A stretch of DNA of 64,000 nucleotides from NCBI GenBank assembly GCA_033344775.1, contig JAWPMT010000004.1:1612001-1676000 (forward strand), written 5' to 3'. Both the position numbers and the translations under genes were made by a program. The notes beneath the pieces were generated by a model. The model saw nothing but the letters and a program-made list of their open reading frames with translations, was not told the origin of the DNA and did no database searches. How positions within the stretch are numbered: the first letter of the stretch is position 1; each line of letters begins with the position of its first letter. Positions 27,632 through 39,100 of the stretch are shown in pieces. This DNA is from Cytophagales bacterium (lineage in GTDB: Bacteria; Bacteroidota; Bacteroidia; Cytophagales; Cyclobacteriaceae).

Positions 27632-27668
27632 AAAAGGGATGCATCTAAACATGCATCCCTTTTTTTTA
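27632..27668 (+). terminator. Rho-independent terminator after the helicase gene
   Basis: aaaagggatgcat (27632-27644) pairs perfectly with atgcatccctttt (27651-27663), followed by further T. It may also serve the convergent gene at 27680. Confidence 0.92.
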
Positions 27669-27679
27669 CGCCCATCGAA

Positions 27680-28954
27680 TCAATCCCGATAAAACGGGAT
27701 CGTAACATAGGGATTTCCAGAAGGATCTCTTAGCTGCAGGGTGTGCGTACCAGGCGCAATTGACTTCAGGGAAACATAGGTCAGGTAACCTCGTTGTTTC
27801 GTAGGCTCATGGAAATGGAAGAACCATCGATCGGTAGCGATAGCTTCATCGTCTAGAAAAATCTGATAATACCCATCAATGGCTTTAAGTTTTAGGTTGG
27901 CCTGAGAAGTCTCGGGGTTGGCCTGCCGCAAAGAATCAAGGGGCTTGTAAGTCAAAATATCTCCTTCTTTTTTGATATTGGCTACCAGAAACAGACGAAG
28001 AACATCTCCAGTAATAACATCAGAAGGAATCTGTGCAAATTCCGACGGACGTTCATAATTCTGATTTTGGTAGAAAGCCGAAAAAGCGATTGTTCCACGT
28101 CTTCCTTCCCATAGCTCTAATTGGGAAAAAACATCTCCATCATAGAAAGAAGCGTTACTGGCACCTGATCCTATGAAACTGACCACACTGAATATAGCCA
28201 AAAAAATGAAGAAGATCCATCGATTAAAATTGGTCACCATGCCATAATAGATCGGCCGATAGAAGCGCGATAGGGTCAGCGCACTGATCAGCCGATGTAT
28301 GGGCCAGTACACTTTCGCAAACCATTTGTACCTTCGGAAATAACCAAGACTCAGAAAATCGACTAGTCCTATAATTCCCATGGACAACATGATCAGCACA
28401 TAGACCTGAAAGAGGTTAAAAAAAGTACCCGAGAAACCTATATCTAAGAAGACATAGCTGATCGCAAAAGGAATGATGACTAGTGTTAAGAGAAATAAGT
28501 AGCCCCCGATCAAACTCATGAAGAGTAGAAACGAAATACTGAAGAGCAGACTACAAACCTTTTCCAGTCGGATAACTATTTGCTCAAAAGGCAAAATCTT
28601 GTCCACCTTATCCTTGAATGGCTCTCTATATGCCAACTTGTCAATTTGGATGCCCTTGGGAAAAGCATAACTTAATCCGACCATACCAATCCACACGCCT
28701 CGACAGATCAGATGAAGAATTAATCCTGAAATAAGCCAATAAATGCCCACCTTGAACATAGAAACGAGGTTGTCTACGTCATTGAGGTCACCAAAAATGT
28801 TGAGTTTAAAATAGCGTAGCAGATCATCCAACAGAGCAGGCACCCTAAGCATACCCAACAGGACAATACCTGAAAGCAGTATCTCTGGTTCCCAACTTCG
28901 TTGTTGCAGGTCGGTCAGCCACTTAGGCACGATCGGATTTTGCTTCTCGCCCAT
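27680..28954 (-). CDS. Polytopic membrane protein of unknown function
   Basis: About 424 residues from M-G-E-K (ATG at 28954-28952); a GTG 45 bp upstream would add a hydrophobic stretch and is less likely. Around six TM helices are visible between residues 25 and 275, followed by a soluble C-terminal domain of about 150 residues that ends in a beta-rich G-T-H-T-L-Q-L-R-D-P-S-G-N-P segment. No family is recognised. It is monocistronic, and convergent with the helicase gene across a shared terminator. Confidence 0.75.
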   Translation of the reverse strand: MGEKQNPIVPKWLTDLQQRSWEPEILLSGIVLLGMLRVPALLDDLLRYFKLNIFGDLNDVDNLVSMFKVGIYWLISGLILHLICRGVWIGMVGLSYAFPKGIQIDKLAYREPFKDKVDKILPFEQIVIRLEKVCSLLFSISFLLFMSLIGGYLFLLTLVIIPFAISYVFLDIGFSGTFFNLFQVYVLIMLSMGIIGLVDFLSLGYFRRYKWFAKVYWPIHRLISALTLSRFYRPIYYGMVTNFNRWIFFIFLAIFSVVSFIGSGASNASFYDGDVFSQLELWEGRRGTIAFSAFYQNQNYERPSEFAQIPSDVITGDVLRLFLVANIKKEGDILTYKPLDSLRQANPETSQANLKLKAIDGYYQIFLDDEAIATDRWFFHFHEPTKQRGYLTYVSLKSIAPGTHTLQLRDPSGNPYVTIPFYRD

Positions 28955-29077
28955 TGACACTAAAACTAACCAACAATGATCAATTTTTTTAATCGTCACC
29001 TGTGGATTCCCCGCGATAGAGAAGATAGGCCTTATAGTTTTTTAGTGCTCTGAGGCTAATACTACAAGACCTCCTTT

Positions 29078-29497
29078 TTATCCTTCCTTGGGAATTTCTC
29101 CTAGTGAAAACCAATTCCCAGAATCATCGGAGAACAATGCTTCATAACCGTAAAATTCTTTGGTAGGTGGTTTCTGAAAATGGACTCCTTTGGCTTTCAT
29201 TTCCTCGTAGGTAGCGTTTAGGTCATGACACTGAAATACGCCAAATCCAAAGGTTCCTTTTTTGATCAATGCCCTTAATTGATCAGCTGTTTCTTTATCC
29301 AACACAGGGCCTTCCATGATAGGCATCAAAACAATTTCAAGATCTTGTTGCTCCGGTGGACAAACTGTCAACCAACGCATCCCCGGCCCCATTGGCGCAT
29401 CTGTTTTCACTTTGAATCCCAGGGTATCGACATAAAATTTGTAGGCACTATCCTGATCGAGGACATAGACACTCACATGGTTCATTCTTGCTATCAT
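29078..29497 (-). CDS. VOC-family (glyoxalase/bleomycin-resistance-like) protein
   Basis: 139 residues in two beta-alpha-beta-beta-beta modules, starting M-N-H-V-S-V-Y-V-L-D with the typical metal-site histidine and ending with Y-G-Y-E-A-L-F-S-D-D-S-G-N. Proteins of this subfamily handle small electrophiles or act as aromatic-ring dioxygenase relatives; the substrate is unknown. Two starts are possible: ATG 29497 or the internal ATG 29485, which begins exactly at the domain. The first ATG is inside a strong hairpin. It lies 45 bp downstream of an AraC-type regulator on the same strand, so the two probably form an operon. Confidence 0.88.
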   Translation of the reverse strand: MIARMNHVSVYVLDQDSAYKFYVDTLGFKVKTDAPMGPGMRWLTVCPPEQQDLEIVLMPIMEGPVLDKETADQLRALIKKGTFGFGVFQCHDLNATYEEMKAKGVHFQKPPTKEFYGYEALFSDDSGNWFSLGEIPKEG

Positions 29498-29531
29498 TTG
29501 CTTCCTGATTTATATATTGATGAAGCAAATG
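29495..29531 (-). promoter_or_regulatory. Hairpin overlapping the VOC start codon
   Basis: catttgcttc (29495-29504) and gaagcaaatg (29522-29531) are perfect 10-bp complements with a 17-bp AT-rich loop. In the mRNA the first ATG of the VOC gene is the last three bases of the stem, so initiation there would be occluded. No T-run follows, so it is not a simple terminator. Confidence 0.7.
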
Positions 29532-29542
29532 TTGTAAAAGTG

Positions 29543-29986
29543 TTATTCCAAAACTTCTTGAAAATTGCTTTTCTCGATCCAGCCATTTTGATGAACGAAG
29601 CAGGCAGGCACAAAGTGAAAAGGCTTTTCAATCATATCCTTTTTCAGGGCTTTTTGCTTTTTCTGAAACTGTAATGGCTTCATGCCCACGTTTTTCTTGA
29701 ACAGCCCGCTGAAAGTCGTCAGGCTTTGGAAGCCTACTTTGAAGCATGTTTCAGTCACCGTACTACCCGCCTTCAACATTTCCTGCGCTTTATCTACACG
29801 CTTAGAAATCAAATATTTCCTTGGTGTAATCCCATAGATCGTTTTGAAGGTACGGATGAAGTGATACTTTGAGAAGCTCGCTTCATCCGCAATATTGTCT
29901 ATATCAATGTCTTCGGCAAAATGTTCATCGATGAACATCTTCGCCCGAACGATGCGATGATATAAATAGAATTTCGGATACGACAA
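29543..29986 (-). CDS. AraC-family transcriptional regulator
   Basis: 147 residues made almost entirely of the two-HTH AraC domain (about 12-105: I-V-R-A-K-M-F-I-D-E-H-F, then F-S-K-Y-H-F-I-R-T-F-K-T-I-Y-G-I-T-P, then V-G-F-Q-S-L-T-T-F-S-G-L-F-K-K). There is no N-terminal sensor domain. The start is a TTG at 29986; the next ATG (29938) would cut into the first helix. The basic 40-residue tail is unusual. It probably regulates the downstream VOC gene. Confidence 0.85.
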   Translation of the reverse strand: MSYPKFYLYHRIVRAKMFIDEHFAEDIDIDNIADEASFSKYHFIRTFKTIYGITPRKYLISKRVDKAQEMLKAGSTVTETCFKVGFQSLTTFSGLFKKNVGMKPLQFQKKQKALKKDMIEKPFHFVPACFVHQNGWIEKSNFQEVLE

Positions 29987-30046
29987 AGTCCTTACTTTTC
30001 AAGCAAGATAAAGGCTTTTGTCAATTTTTCTGACAAAACGTGGTGA

Positions 30047-32704
30047 TCACTCATTCCTCAAAGACTCCACTGGATTATTGGTCGTCACCTTTCGGCTCTG
30101 TATCAATAATGGCAACAGGCTAATGCCAATGATCAGTATCGAACTGACCACTACTCCAACAGAACTAAAGTCCGCAACATATGCGAATTCCTCTTTCCAA
30201 TTGGCAATCCCAATGATACTCAATGGAATACCAACGATCAAGGCGATCATCATCAAACCTAAAAACTCCTTACTCAAAATCATAAGGATCTGATCGATCC
30301 TGGCGCCAAGTACCTTGCGAATTCCAATTTCTTTCACTTTCCGATCCAGGGTCATCGTGAGCAAACCATAAAGTCCGAGCACGACCATGATGATGGACAG
30401 GATGGTAAAAATGTTACTGATCTTTCCAAGTCTCAGATCAGCCTGATATTGCTGATGGTAGCTGTCTTCAAGGAAGTAATAATCAAAGTAATTCCCAGGG
30501 TAGATGGCATCATATACCTGACGGATATTGGCAATGGCTGTTTCAGATTCCCTGCCTTCAAACTTGACTAGAAAACTGTGCTGCGTACCCATATACGGCA
30601 GGAAAAGAATAGGTTCAATGGCATCGTGTAATGACATCTGATGAAAATCATTCACCACTCCCACAATGGTCCAATCCTTTCCATGGAAATTCAACCTGCG
30701 ACCAATGGAAGCTTCTGCATTTTCAAAACCCAGATAAGGCACAGCAGCTTCATTCATCAGTAATGAAGTCACCAGATTGCCATCAAAATTATGATCAGTA
30801 AACTCCAGACTTCTTCCAGCAATGATGTTCAAACCCAAAACTTCATCAAATTCATGATCTACGTGAATATTGTTCATGGTTAGGTCTTTCGCTTCAGGGT
30901 TACTCAAATTTCTTAACTGAAAAACCCTGCCCATCTGATTACCCGCCATCCGACTAGTGGAAGAAACCATCTTTACACCAGAGACTGCTGATGCTTCATT
31001 TTTAAAGCGGTCCATTTTATGGATGAAGGTACTGTCCCAATTCGTCATGGCGGGACCATATACCACCATGGAATGTTCAATATCGAGCCCCAGGTCTTTT
31101 TTGATCATAAAATCCACCTGTTGAGATATACCAAAAGCGGCATTGATCAAAATCACGGCCAGTGCAAACTGAAATACCACTAATCCCTTTCTTAACCACC
31201 TGGCTTCACCTTTGAGTTTGAACTGTCCGTTGGTAATGTCTGTTGCACGAAATCGAGTAATCAACCAGGCTGGATACAGGGCTACAAACATGACCAACAA
31301 GAAGTAAATGACTATGAAAACAAGTACAAAGGGCAGCCCCAAGACCGTATTGTCCAATAAGACATCTATTCCTAATCGAATACCTGTCAGGGAATTGAAG
31401 AAGGGTTGCAGCAGCAGCATCATCATCACCGAGAGGCCAAGTGATATGACATTGAACAACAAAGCTTCCGTAATAAATTGAAACATAATCTGCTGCTGAC
31501 CTGCTCCTACTGATTTTCTAATGCCAATCTCTTTGGCACGCTGCAATGAACGACTGGAGGTCAAATTGATATAATTGATCCACGCCACCACAACGATGAA
31601 ACAGGCAATGGCCAGCATGATCCAAACCACCTTTCCATCAATGGTCTGTCCGATTTCATACTCCATGGTATTGTCCATGTGCGCGTCAAGCATGGGCTGT
31701 AAACTAAATCTTTCGACACCACCAGAAACTTCCCCATCTTTGAAATACCTGATACCAAATTCTTCCAGCTTGTCGTCCAGTGATGCTGGAGTCACTCCCT
31801 CAGTCAATCTCACATAATGGTAAAAATCTGACCAGGCCCAGCTATTGTCAGCACCTTTCCCTGCTGATGCGATAAACGTTTGATATGAGATCAGAAGGTC
31901 AAACTGCAGGTGCGATTGTTTCGGAGGATCTTTCATGATCCCGGTCACTTTCGTTGGATTGCCGTAAAGATCAATAGATTTCCCAATCATTGACGAAACA
32001 GACTCGCCTTTAGGAAGTAATCGCTTCGCAAAACTTTCTGTAAAAACTGCCTGATAGGGCTCACTCAAGGCAGTAGCAGGATCACCATGCAACATGGGGA
32101 ACGAGAAGAAATTAAGAAAATACTCATCCGCTGTAATATATCGATGCGATAAGTACAACTCCTCTTCAAAACCGATGTAAGCCCGAGAGCTCAAGGTCAT
32201 GCGTGTATACGCCTCTACCTCAGGGAAATCACGATGAAGCGTCGGGCCAATGGTCGGATAAGTGATGGTTCCTCGTTGGACCAGATTACCATTTTGATAG
32301 CGACTATTGACCACACGAAAGATGTTATCAGCCTCGGCATGAAACCGATCAAAACCAGTTTCAAACAATACATACTGAAAAATAAGCAGCGCGACCGTGA
32401 GTCCGGAAACCAATCCGAGTAGGTTGATTGTGGCATAGGTGCGGTTGCGTGTCAGGTCTCTCAACGAGACTTTGACGTAGTTTTTAAATAACGACATGTG
32501 ATTTTGAGTTTTTGACAATTGCTTTTTTCTGAGTCGATGAAAGCGCAAGAAGGCGAGCGCATTAAGGCAGTAGTTGCGATCAGCCTTATCGGGACTTCTG
32601 ATCTGATCCAGTTCATAGAGTTCTTCCAGGTCCCCAAAAATGGATTCTTTAAGCTCCGGGTGGCAGAGTTTCGTAATCAGGTAAGTGATCAGTCGCCGGA
32701 TCAT
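30047..32704 (-). CDS. FtsX/MacB-type ABC transporter permease (second module)
   Basis: 885 residues with the same layout as the permease at 10.7-13.4 kb: soluble N-terminal prefix (L-C-H-P-E-L-K-E-S-I-F-G-D-L-E-E-L-Y), first TM near 95-115, periplasmic MacB-like domain, central TM trio with A-K-E-I-G-I-R-K-S-V-G-A, second periplasmic domain, and last TM trio with V-K-E-I-G-I-R-K-V-L-G-A. No ATPase is encoded nearby. Its ATG overlaps the stop of the PadR gene by 4 bp, so expression is coupled to the repressor. Confidence 0.92.
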   Translation of the reverse strand: MIRRLITYLITKLCHPELKESIFGDLEELYELDQIRSPDKADRNYCLNALAFLRFHRLRKKQLSKTQNHMSLFKNYVKVSLRDLTRNRTYATINLLGLVSGLTVALLIFQYVLFETGFDRFHAEADNIFRVVNSRYQNGNLVQRGTITYPTIGPTLHRDFPEVEAYTRMTLSSRAYIGFEEELYLSHRYITADEYFLNFFSFPMLHGDPATALSEPYQAVFTESFAKRLLPKGESVSSMIGKSIDLYGNPTKVTGIMKDPPKQSHLQFDLLISYQTFIASAGKGADNSWAWSDFYHYVRLTEGVTPASLDDKLEEFGIRYFKDGEVSGGVERFSLQPMLDAHMDNTMEYEIGQTIDGKVVWIMLAIACFIVVVAWINYINLTSSRSLQRAKEIGIRKSVGAGQQQIMFQFITEALLFNVISLGLSVMMMLLLQPFFNSLTGIRLGIDVLLDNTVLGLPFVLVFIVIYFLLVMFVALYPAWLITRFRATDITNGQFKLKGEARWLRKGLVVFQFALAVILINAAFGISQQVDFMIKKDLGLDIEHSMVVYGPAMTNWDSTFIHKMDRFKNEASAVSGVKMVSSTSRMAGNQMGRVFQLRNLSNPEAKDLTMNNIHVDHEFDEVLGLNIIAGRSLEFTDHNFDGNLVTSLLMNEAAVPYLGFENAEASIGRRLNFHGKDWTIVGVVNDFHQMSLHDAIEPILFLPYMGTQHSFLVKFEGRESETAIANIRQVYDAIYPGNYFDYYFLEDSYHQQYQADLRLGKISNIFTILSIIMVVLGLYGLLTMTLDRKVKEIGIRKVLGARIDQILMILSKEFLGLMMIALIVGIPLSIIGIANWKEEFAYVADFSSVGVVVSSILIIGISLLPLLIQSRKVTTNNPVESLRNE

Positions 32705-33027
32705 TCAAAGGCTACTTTAGGAATGCCATCCCACAATTTTTCCCGCATTCCACGAGAATTCTCCAGTGCTGCCTGACCACTTTTGGTTACTCTAAACAGG
32801 AGTTTGCGCTTACCACCTCGCTCAGCGGTAGGATCGCTGTACCTTGATTCAAGGAAGCTCTTTTCCTTCAAGCGCTGCAACACATTATGCACCGTACTAA
32901 TGGTGATCGACCGGTTGCATTTTTCCTCTATCTCTAGCTTTATCACTACCCCGTATGCATTATCAAAGAGATTGGCAACGACCAATAGCACGATCTCTTC
33001 CAGTTCTCCTAAATGTGTTCCCTTCAT
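32701..33027 (-). CDS. PadR-family transcriptional regulator (second module)
   Basis: 108 residues; PadR winged helix-turn-helix with L-G-E-L-E-E-I-V-L-L-V-V at the N terminus and the wing R-G-G-K-R-K-L-L-F-R-V-T-K-S-G. Similar to the regulator at 13.5 kb. It is co-translated with the permease (ATGA overlap). A large symmetric dyad immediately upstream is the likely autoregulatory operator. Confidence 0.93.
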   Translation of the reverse strand: MKGTHLGELEEIVLLVVANLFDNAYGVVIKLEIEEKCNRSITISTVHNVLQRLKEKSFLESRYSDPTAERGGKRKLLFRVTKSGQAALENSRGMREKLWDGIPKVAFE

Positions 33028-33040
33028 GGATTTATTTTTT

Positions 33041-33078
33041 CGACAAAAACGAATTTAATATATAATTCGTAAATGTCG
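33041..33078 (-). promoter_or_regulatory. Nested 38-bp dyad, candidate PadR operator
   Basis: Symmetric layout cgaca-N3-acgaatt-N8-aattcgt-N3-tgtcg: outer 5-bp arms at 33041-33045 and 33074-33078, inner 7-bp arms at 33049-33055 and 33064-33070. It ends 14 bp upstream of the PadR start and includes a -7-like taaattcg on the coding strand, so binding would block transcription. A second small dyad, aatgtt-tc-aacatt, lies just beyond (33083-33096). Confidence 0.65.
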
Positions 33079-33112
33079 AATTAATGTTTCAACATTTCTA
33101 ATCGGTTGATAT

Positions 33113-33150
33113 AAAAAAGCCCGATCAGCTACACTGATCGGGCTCATTTT
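33113..33150 (-). terminator. Terminator after the giant secreted-protein gene
   Basis: gcccgatcag (33119-33128) and ctgatcgggc (33134-33143) form a perfect 10-bp stem. Reading leftward it is followed by a T-run (the a-run at 33113-33118), serving the gene that ends at 33168. Confidence 0.92.
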
Positions 33151-33167
33151 CTAACTTAAAATGGAAA

Positions 33168-36100
33168 TTACTTTTTCAAAAACTTCGAATGCTGTCCTTC
33201 AATTGAGAAGAAGTACACACCCGCCTTTTGATTCCATAGTTGAATTTCCTGGTCCACAGTATCCAGCGTACCTTTCAGCACAACCTTTCCTGTCATGTCG
33301 GTGATGATATAAGGTTTTCCAATCCACGAAGGATTTATGTTAGATAAGGATATCGAATAGCTTGCTGGGTTCGGATGAATTTTTAATCCTTCGATTTCAC
33401 TCGGTACGGATAATACAGGATCTAAAAGGATGGTTACCATCCCGGTGCTGATACCTCCATTAAGGTCATCTACTTGTATTTCTAATTCAAACTGAGGATT
33501 GATGTCAATATCTAGTGCGGTCGAATTCGCAACTTTGATTTCTCCAGCTAGATCGACAATAAATGCCCCATCGGTATTACCACTCATCAGTGTCACTTCC
33601 GGGGTACAACAGTCTTCATCCGAGTATACAATTGTGCCTACGACTGATCCATTAGTCAGCCCTTCTGCTATCCGAAAGGTCTGATCATTAATCACTGTAG
33701 GGACATTATTGGTCTCCTCTAGGTCGAGAAGGTTCACCGTCACTGTGATCGTGATACTTGCACTCACACTGTCCACGATCTCCACCTCTAGTTCCCAGAC
33801 TGATTGCATCTCAAAATCAAAGCGTTCTTCCATCGCTACGCTCAGCCTACCGGTATTTTCTTCGAGATCGAAAGCACCATCTTCATTACCTGTAAGAATA
33901 TTATAGGTCAGTGAACCTCCTTCCGGATCAGTGGCTTCTATGAATCCAATTTCAAATCCGGCAGGAGGATTTTCGTCAAATTCAAATTGCTGGTTCTCTG
34001 ATATCGGAGATTCATTCACTGTTTCATCAACGTTGAGAAGGTTCACGGTCACTGTGATCGTGATTCCTGCACTCACACTGTCCATGATCTCCACCTCTAG
34101 TTCCCAGACTGATTGCACCTCAAAATCAAACTGTTCTTCCATCGCAACGCTCAGCCTACCGGTATTTTCTTCGAGATCGAATGCACCATCTTCATTACCA
34201 ATAAGAATATTATAGGTCAGTGAACCTCCTTCCGGATCAGTGGCTTCTATGAATCCGATTTCAAATCCAGCAGAAGGATTTTCGTTAAATTCAAATTGCT
34301 GGTTCTCTGATATCGGAAATTCATTTACCATTTCGCCATCATCGACATCAAGTAAATTCACGATCACATTAATCGTCGTAATTAAGCCTTCGGAATCACT
34401 TATATCTACCGTGAATTGGAAATTAGAGGTTAATTCGTAGTTTAAAGGCTCTGAATCCGCTACCGTCAATAATCCTGTATCCTCATCAAGGGCGAAAGCC
34501 CCTTGTGCGTTTCCTGATGAAATCGTAAAAGTCAATTCCCCGGCTTCAGGATCACTGGCTTCAATCGTACCTACTTCTGTGCCAACTTCTGAATTTTCTG
34601 CTATCTCAAACTCCTGATCTTCTGCCAGCGGAGCTTGATTTTGAACTTCTCCGGCAATAATTGTTGCCCCTTCTATAAAATCGGAACCATTATAGGAAGC
34701 ATCTAACGATTGGACAGCCCAATGATAGGTTCCTTCTGGCAAAATCAACTTCCATCCGGTATTATGTTCAACATTACCTTTTCCAGTCTTCCTACGAAAA
34801 CCATCAGCATTGGCATTGGCATTTAGAATGTCATCTGCACCTTGCGTAGTTCCTACCTTCAAAGCATAGGATAAACCATCTGTGGGCGTAGTATCATCTG
34901 AACCAGGCTCCCAATTCAGTGTTACTTCATATGTCTCATTACCGAGATCTACCACCTCTGGATCGGCCAGCGATGTTGGAGGTTCCGGCCGTTCATTAAC
35001 TGCAAATTCCTCTGTATTGCTTAGCCTCGCCAAGAATTTCCCAGCAGTTGCACTGCTAGCAACGGCAGATTCATTTCGAACATTGAGAAATACATCAAAC
35101 AAAAATTGCTGACTATTTCCTGCATCTTCTCCGGTTAACATAAAGTCCAGATCCCCATCACCGTCCAAATCTCCAAACTCAACTTCAGCGTTTAGTATAC
35201 TCGACACATCAAAATCACTATTTTCATATGATCTGGTATCCGGGTTGTATTCTGCTAATCGGGTTACGCGCCCGGCCCCTTCAATTAGTCCTGAAAAAAG
35301 CAAATCAGAATAACCATCTCCATTAAAATCTCCCAGATCTATTTTACTTTCCCGAATCCGATCCAGGCCAATAGAGACATTCACAAATGTCCGCACTGCC
35401 TCGCTCTCTCTGTTTTCATATAGCTCGAAGACATCCGAACCGCTTTTCGAGGTTCCAGTGAAAATGACATCCAAATCCCCGTCTCCATCAAAATCAATTA
35501 AATCAACAGTTCCATCAATCGTGGATGACAAATTATCATCCGTTGCCACGAAGTTGACATCAGTAGTACTCGTACCGCTTGTCTCGTTGAAATAAAGCAC
35601 ACTCGTGATCCCCGATTCGTCATCAAATCCAGTGATAATGAAATCTATGTCCTGATCATTGTCCAGATCCCCAAAATCAAATTCCGCATCACTCAATTGA
35701 GCAATTTGATCACTCAGATCCACCACAAAAGTTTGACTAAAGTCTTGAAAGCCCAGCATGTAGAGTTTGGGCACGCCATTGGAAAATTCACTTGTCGAAC
35801 CTGCGATAATCAAATCATTCGAACCATCATTATTGACATCCAGGATTCTGAGTCGTGGATTTGCCAAACCGTAATCACTGTCTTCAAACACCTCAAAGTA
35901 ATCGAATGTCCTTTCATTATCATTACTAAAATCGATTTCAGCAAGGTCCTTAATTCCAAAATAAATCCTATTTCTGAAGCTGTTATCAGATTTCTCGACA
36001 AAAACAAAATCGCTGAATCCATCCCCATTCAGATCCCCAATGGTAGCTCCTATGGTTTCACTATAATTATCAAATCGAAATGGTCGAAAAGTCTGATTAT

Positions 36101-39100
36101 CGTTGAGATAAAGCTCTCTGGATCCATCGCGGACATAAAGAATATCCATGTCCCCGTCGTAATCGACATCAAAAAATTCCAAAATACCGTTTGAAGTTCC
36201 GGGCAGTCTGCGATCAACAATCCCTCCCAGGTTTAACTTTTGCCATTCGTAAAGGATGGTAAAGCTTTGCTCTTCGGCAAACTCGCTGCCACGGAACCCA
36301 TCATCCTGAGACTGCACAGACCAATAGTAAGTTCCTGGAGGTAGGTTTGTTTCATAGAACGAGTTATCGGTCAATGCAACTTCCTGAATCAGGATATCAC
36401 CAGAAGTCAGGTCAGAAGCTGGATTCAAAATCTGTGCTTCACCTGTAGAAGTCCCAATACGCAAGTTGAACCCCAATTGATCAGAATAATCGTCCTCGCC
36501 GGCAGTCCATTGGAACCTGACATTGCCATTTCCCAAATCCTCTACTTCCAAATCGGTCGGTGGATTGGGTTTCGAATTGGCTCTGGATTCGATCAAGTTA
36601 TTCTGATAAATCAATGAGACATTTCCATTTTGATCTGTTCCTGAAATGAAAATATCCAGGTCTCCATCTCCGTCATAATCAATCCAGTCGACAGAAGAGT
36701 TTCTCAAATCTCTCAATCCGAAATCAACAAGCTTATGTCCAGCGTCCGATGAGAACCATACATGGGTATTGGGAGAACCATCCTCGTCTTCGCCAGAAAT
36801 GATCAGGTCCAGCCGGCCATCGTTATTGGCATCTGCTAAAGCCATGTCTCCATTTTTGAATCGTGAGGTGTTCTTAACCTCCTGCAGAAAAGTACTATTG
36901 GCCAGCTCGATAAATCCTACATTATCATCCAGATTGATATAAACAGATTGGAATTGAGTTGATCCGTTTTCGTCCTCACCCATGATTAGCAAGATGGTGG
37001 TACTGTCTGACTGAGTCACAAACTCAATGGTACTGTTCTTCAATCTATTGTTTACCTCACTGAAATAATTATCATCAGCAGGGTCAATCAATGAATTGAT
37101 TCGATATCCAAACAAAATTTCCTCATTCAGATCTTCCCCCATGTAAATCAGGTCTTTGTCACCATCTAGTTCGAAATCAACAATTCTAATATCACCATTG
37201 ATAATTCCCGCTTCACCAAATCCTTCATCCAATTGAAAATTGCCTTGCCCATCAAGACTTCTGTACAGCTTCGTAGTAAGACTATTATTAGCATCCAAAC
37301 CAGTAAGGACCAGGTCTTTCAATCCATCGTTATCAAAATCACCCCATTCCATCTTACCGTCGCTAAGGGGCTCAATACCGTGATCTTCCTTGCCTATGAA
37401 AGAATTTCCGGATTCATTGAGATAAAGGATCAATCTGGTTTCTCCGGAGGCAATCCCCATGGTTACTAAATCCACAAAGCCATCATTATTGATATCGACC
37501 CATGCCAAATCACCATCTGACATGTTGGTCAGGTTTTGATTACTATTTAAAAAGATTGCTTCATCGTTTCTATATATCCTCAATACACGACCTTCTGTGT
37601 TAGAGCTTCCCATGATGGCAATGTCTTTATCCCCATCTCGGTCATAATCAGCCCAACCAATTGACGCATTGTCTAGACCAGGAATAGAATTATCAACTTC
37701 AGTAAACACAAACTCATCATCGATCACTTCAAAAGAAAATGTATCACCAACTGTATAATCAGCCCCCGTTACAGCGCTTATTTCTAATTCTACCGTCTCC
37801 GTTTCTTCAGTTTCGGTATCATTTACTGCCACAATCGTAAGATCACCTGAAGTCTCGCCAGCCGGAACCAGGATCTTCAACGTGAAATCCAGCACTCTGA
37901 TCTTCGCCGCCTCCAGCGCGTACAAACGTCCATCAGACCCAAGCTTTAAATCATAGATATAGTTGAATCTTGCCTCATCGAGCGATCCATCAATAGCGCC
38001 CTGGTCGTCCCCGGTCAATACTTCAAATTCACTATCTACCAACCGGTAGAGTTTCCCTGTAGCAGTGGTACTGACAATGATCTCGCCATTTACTTCCACG
38101 ATTCCCTGTATCCTTTCCAGGTAATTGCCGATAGTACTCACATCTCCCGATGCACTGATTTTTCTTAATCGCCCGTTACGCTTATCCGCGACTAATAATT
38201 CATCGTTGTTCAATGCATACACATTTGCCGGAGAACTCAATCGTGCTTCTGTGGCTGATCCATCCTTCGATCCTTCAGTTCCTGAACCCGCCCAGGTAGT
38301 CACTTCTCCATCTAAGGTGACCCTTCGGATTTTATGATTGGACTTATCTGCCACATATAAGCTATTGTCCGAGCCGATAGTAATGGCCCTAGGAGATGAA
38401 AACCGTGCAACTGAACCTGTTCCATCGACATCTCCACTATTTTCCGCAGATCCTGCCAGTGTACTGACAACCCCATCCGAGGTAATTTTTCGAATGGTGT
38501 GATTGTTATGATCAGTAACATAAAGGTTACCATCCGCATCTATTGTGATACCTGTGGGCCGATTAAAACGAGCATCTAAAGGATCAGACGCATCTGCGCT
38601 TCCTGAATTATAACTTGAGCCCGCGAAAATTGAGACATTGCCCTCTGAATCAATTTTATCGATCGTATGTCTACTGGCATTGGCAACATAGATATTTCCA
38701 TTCGCATCAGTCACCATCCCTCTTGATGCAGCTGACATCTCGACCAAAGTCGAAACTGTACCAAAACCGGGGTAGAAATACCTGATATCTCCTGATTGTT
38801 CAGGTGTATTGTTATTTAAAGATATGGCAACGTCAAAAGAAGCGGCATCATCAATCGTAGCACTAAGTATCACCTCATCACCTCTGCCCTCGGTAACCTC
38901 ACTACCTTCTTGGGTAATGGACGTAATTGTGGGTTGATCATCATCAACAAGTTGAAGGATTAAAGTATCTACTGCCGAATTGGCATGAATGACGGTATCG
39001 ATGACCATCTGGATAGATTCAATGGCCTCTACCAAGTCTTCCTGAATAGGAGTTATCGTAATACTACCTGTCGTGTCTCCTGCCGAAATAATGAGCGATT

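Noticed and set aside
33499-34440. Four similar plus-strand frames of 60-94 codons
   Set aside because: They are antisense shadows of the cadherin repeats in the giant gene; their similarity simply reflects the 309-bp repeat.
35697-36194. 165-codon plus-strand frame
   Set aside because: Antisense to the FG-GAP region of the giant gene, which has far better domain evidence.
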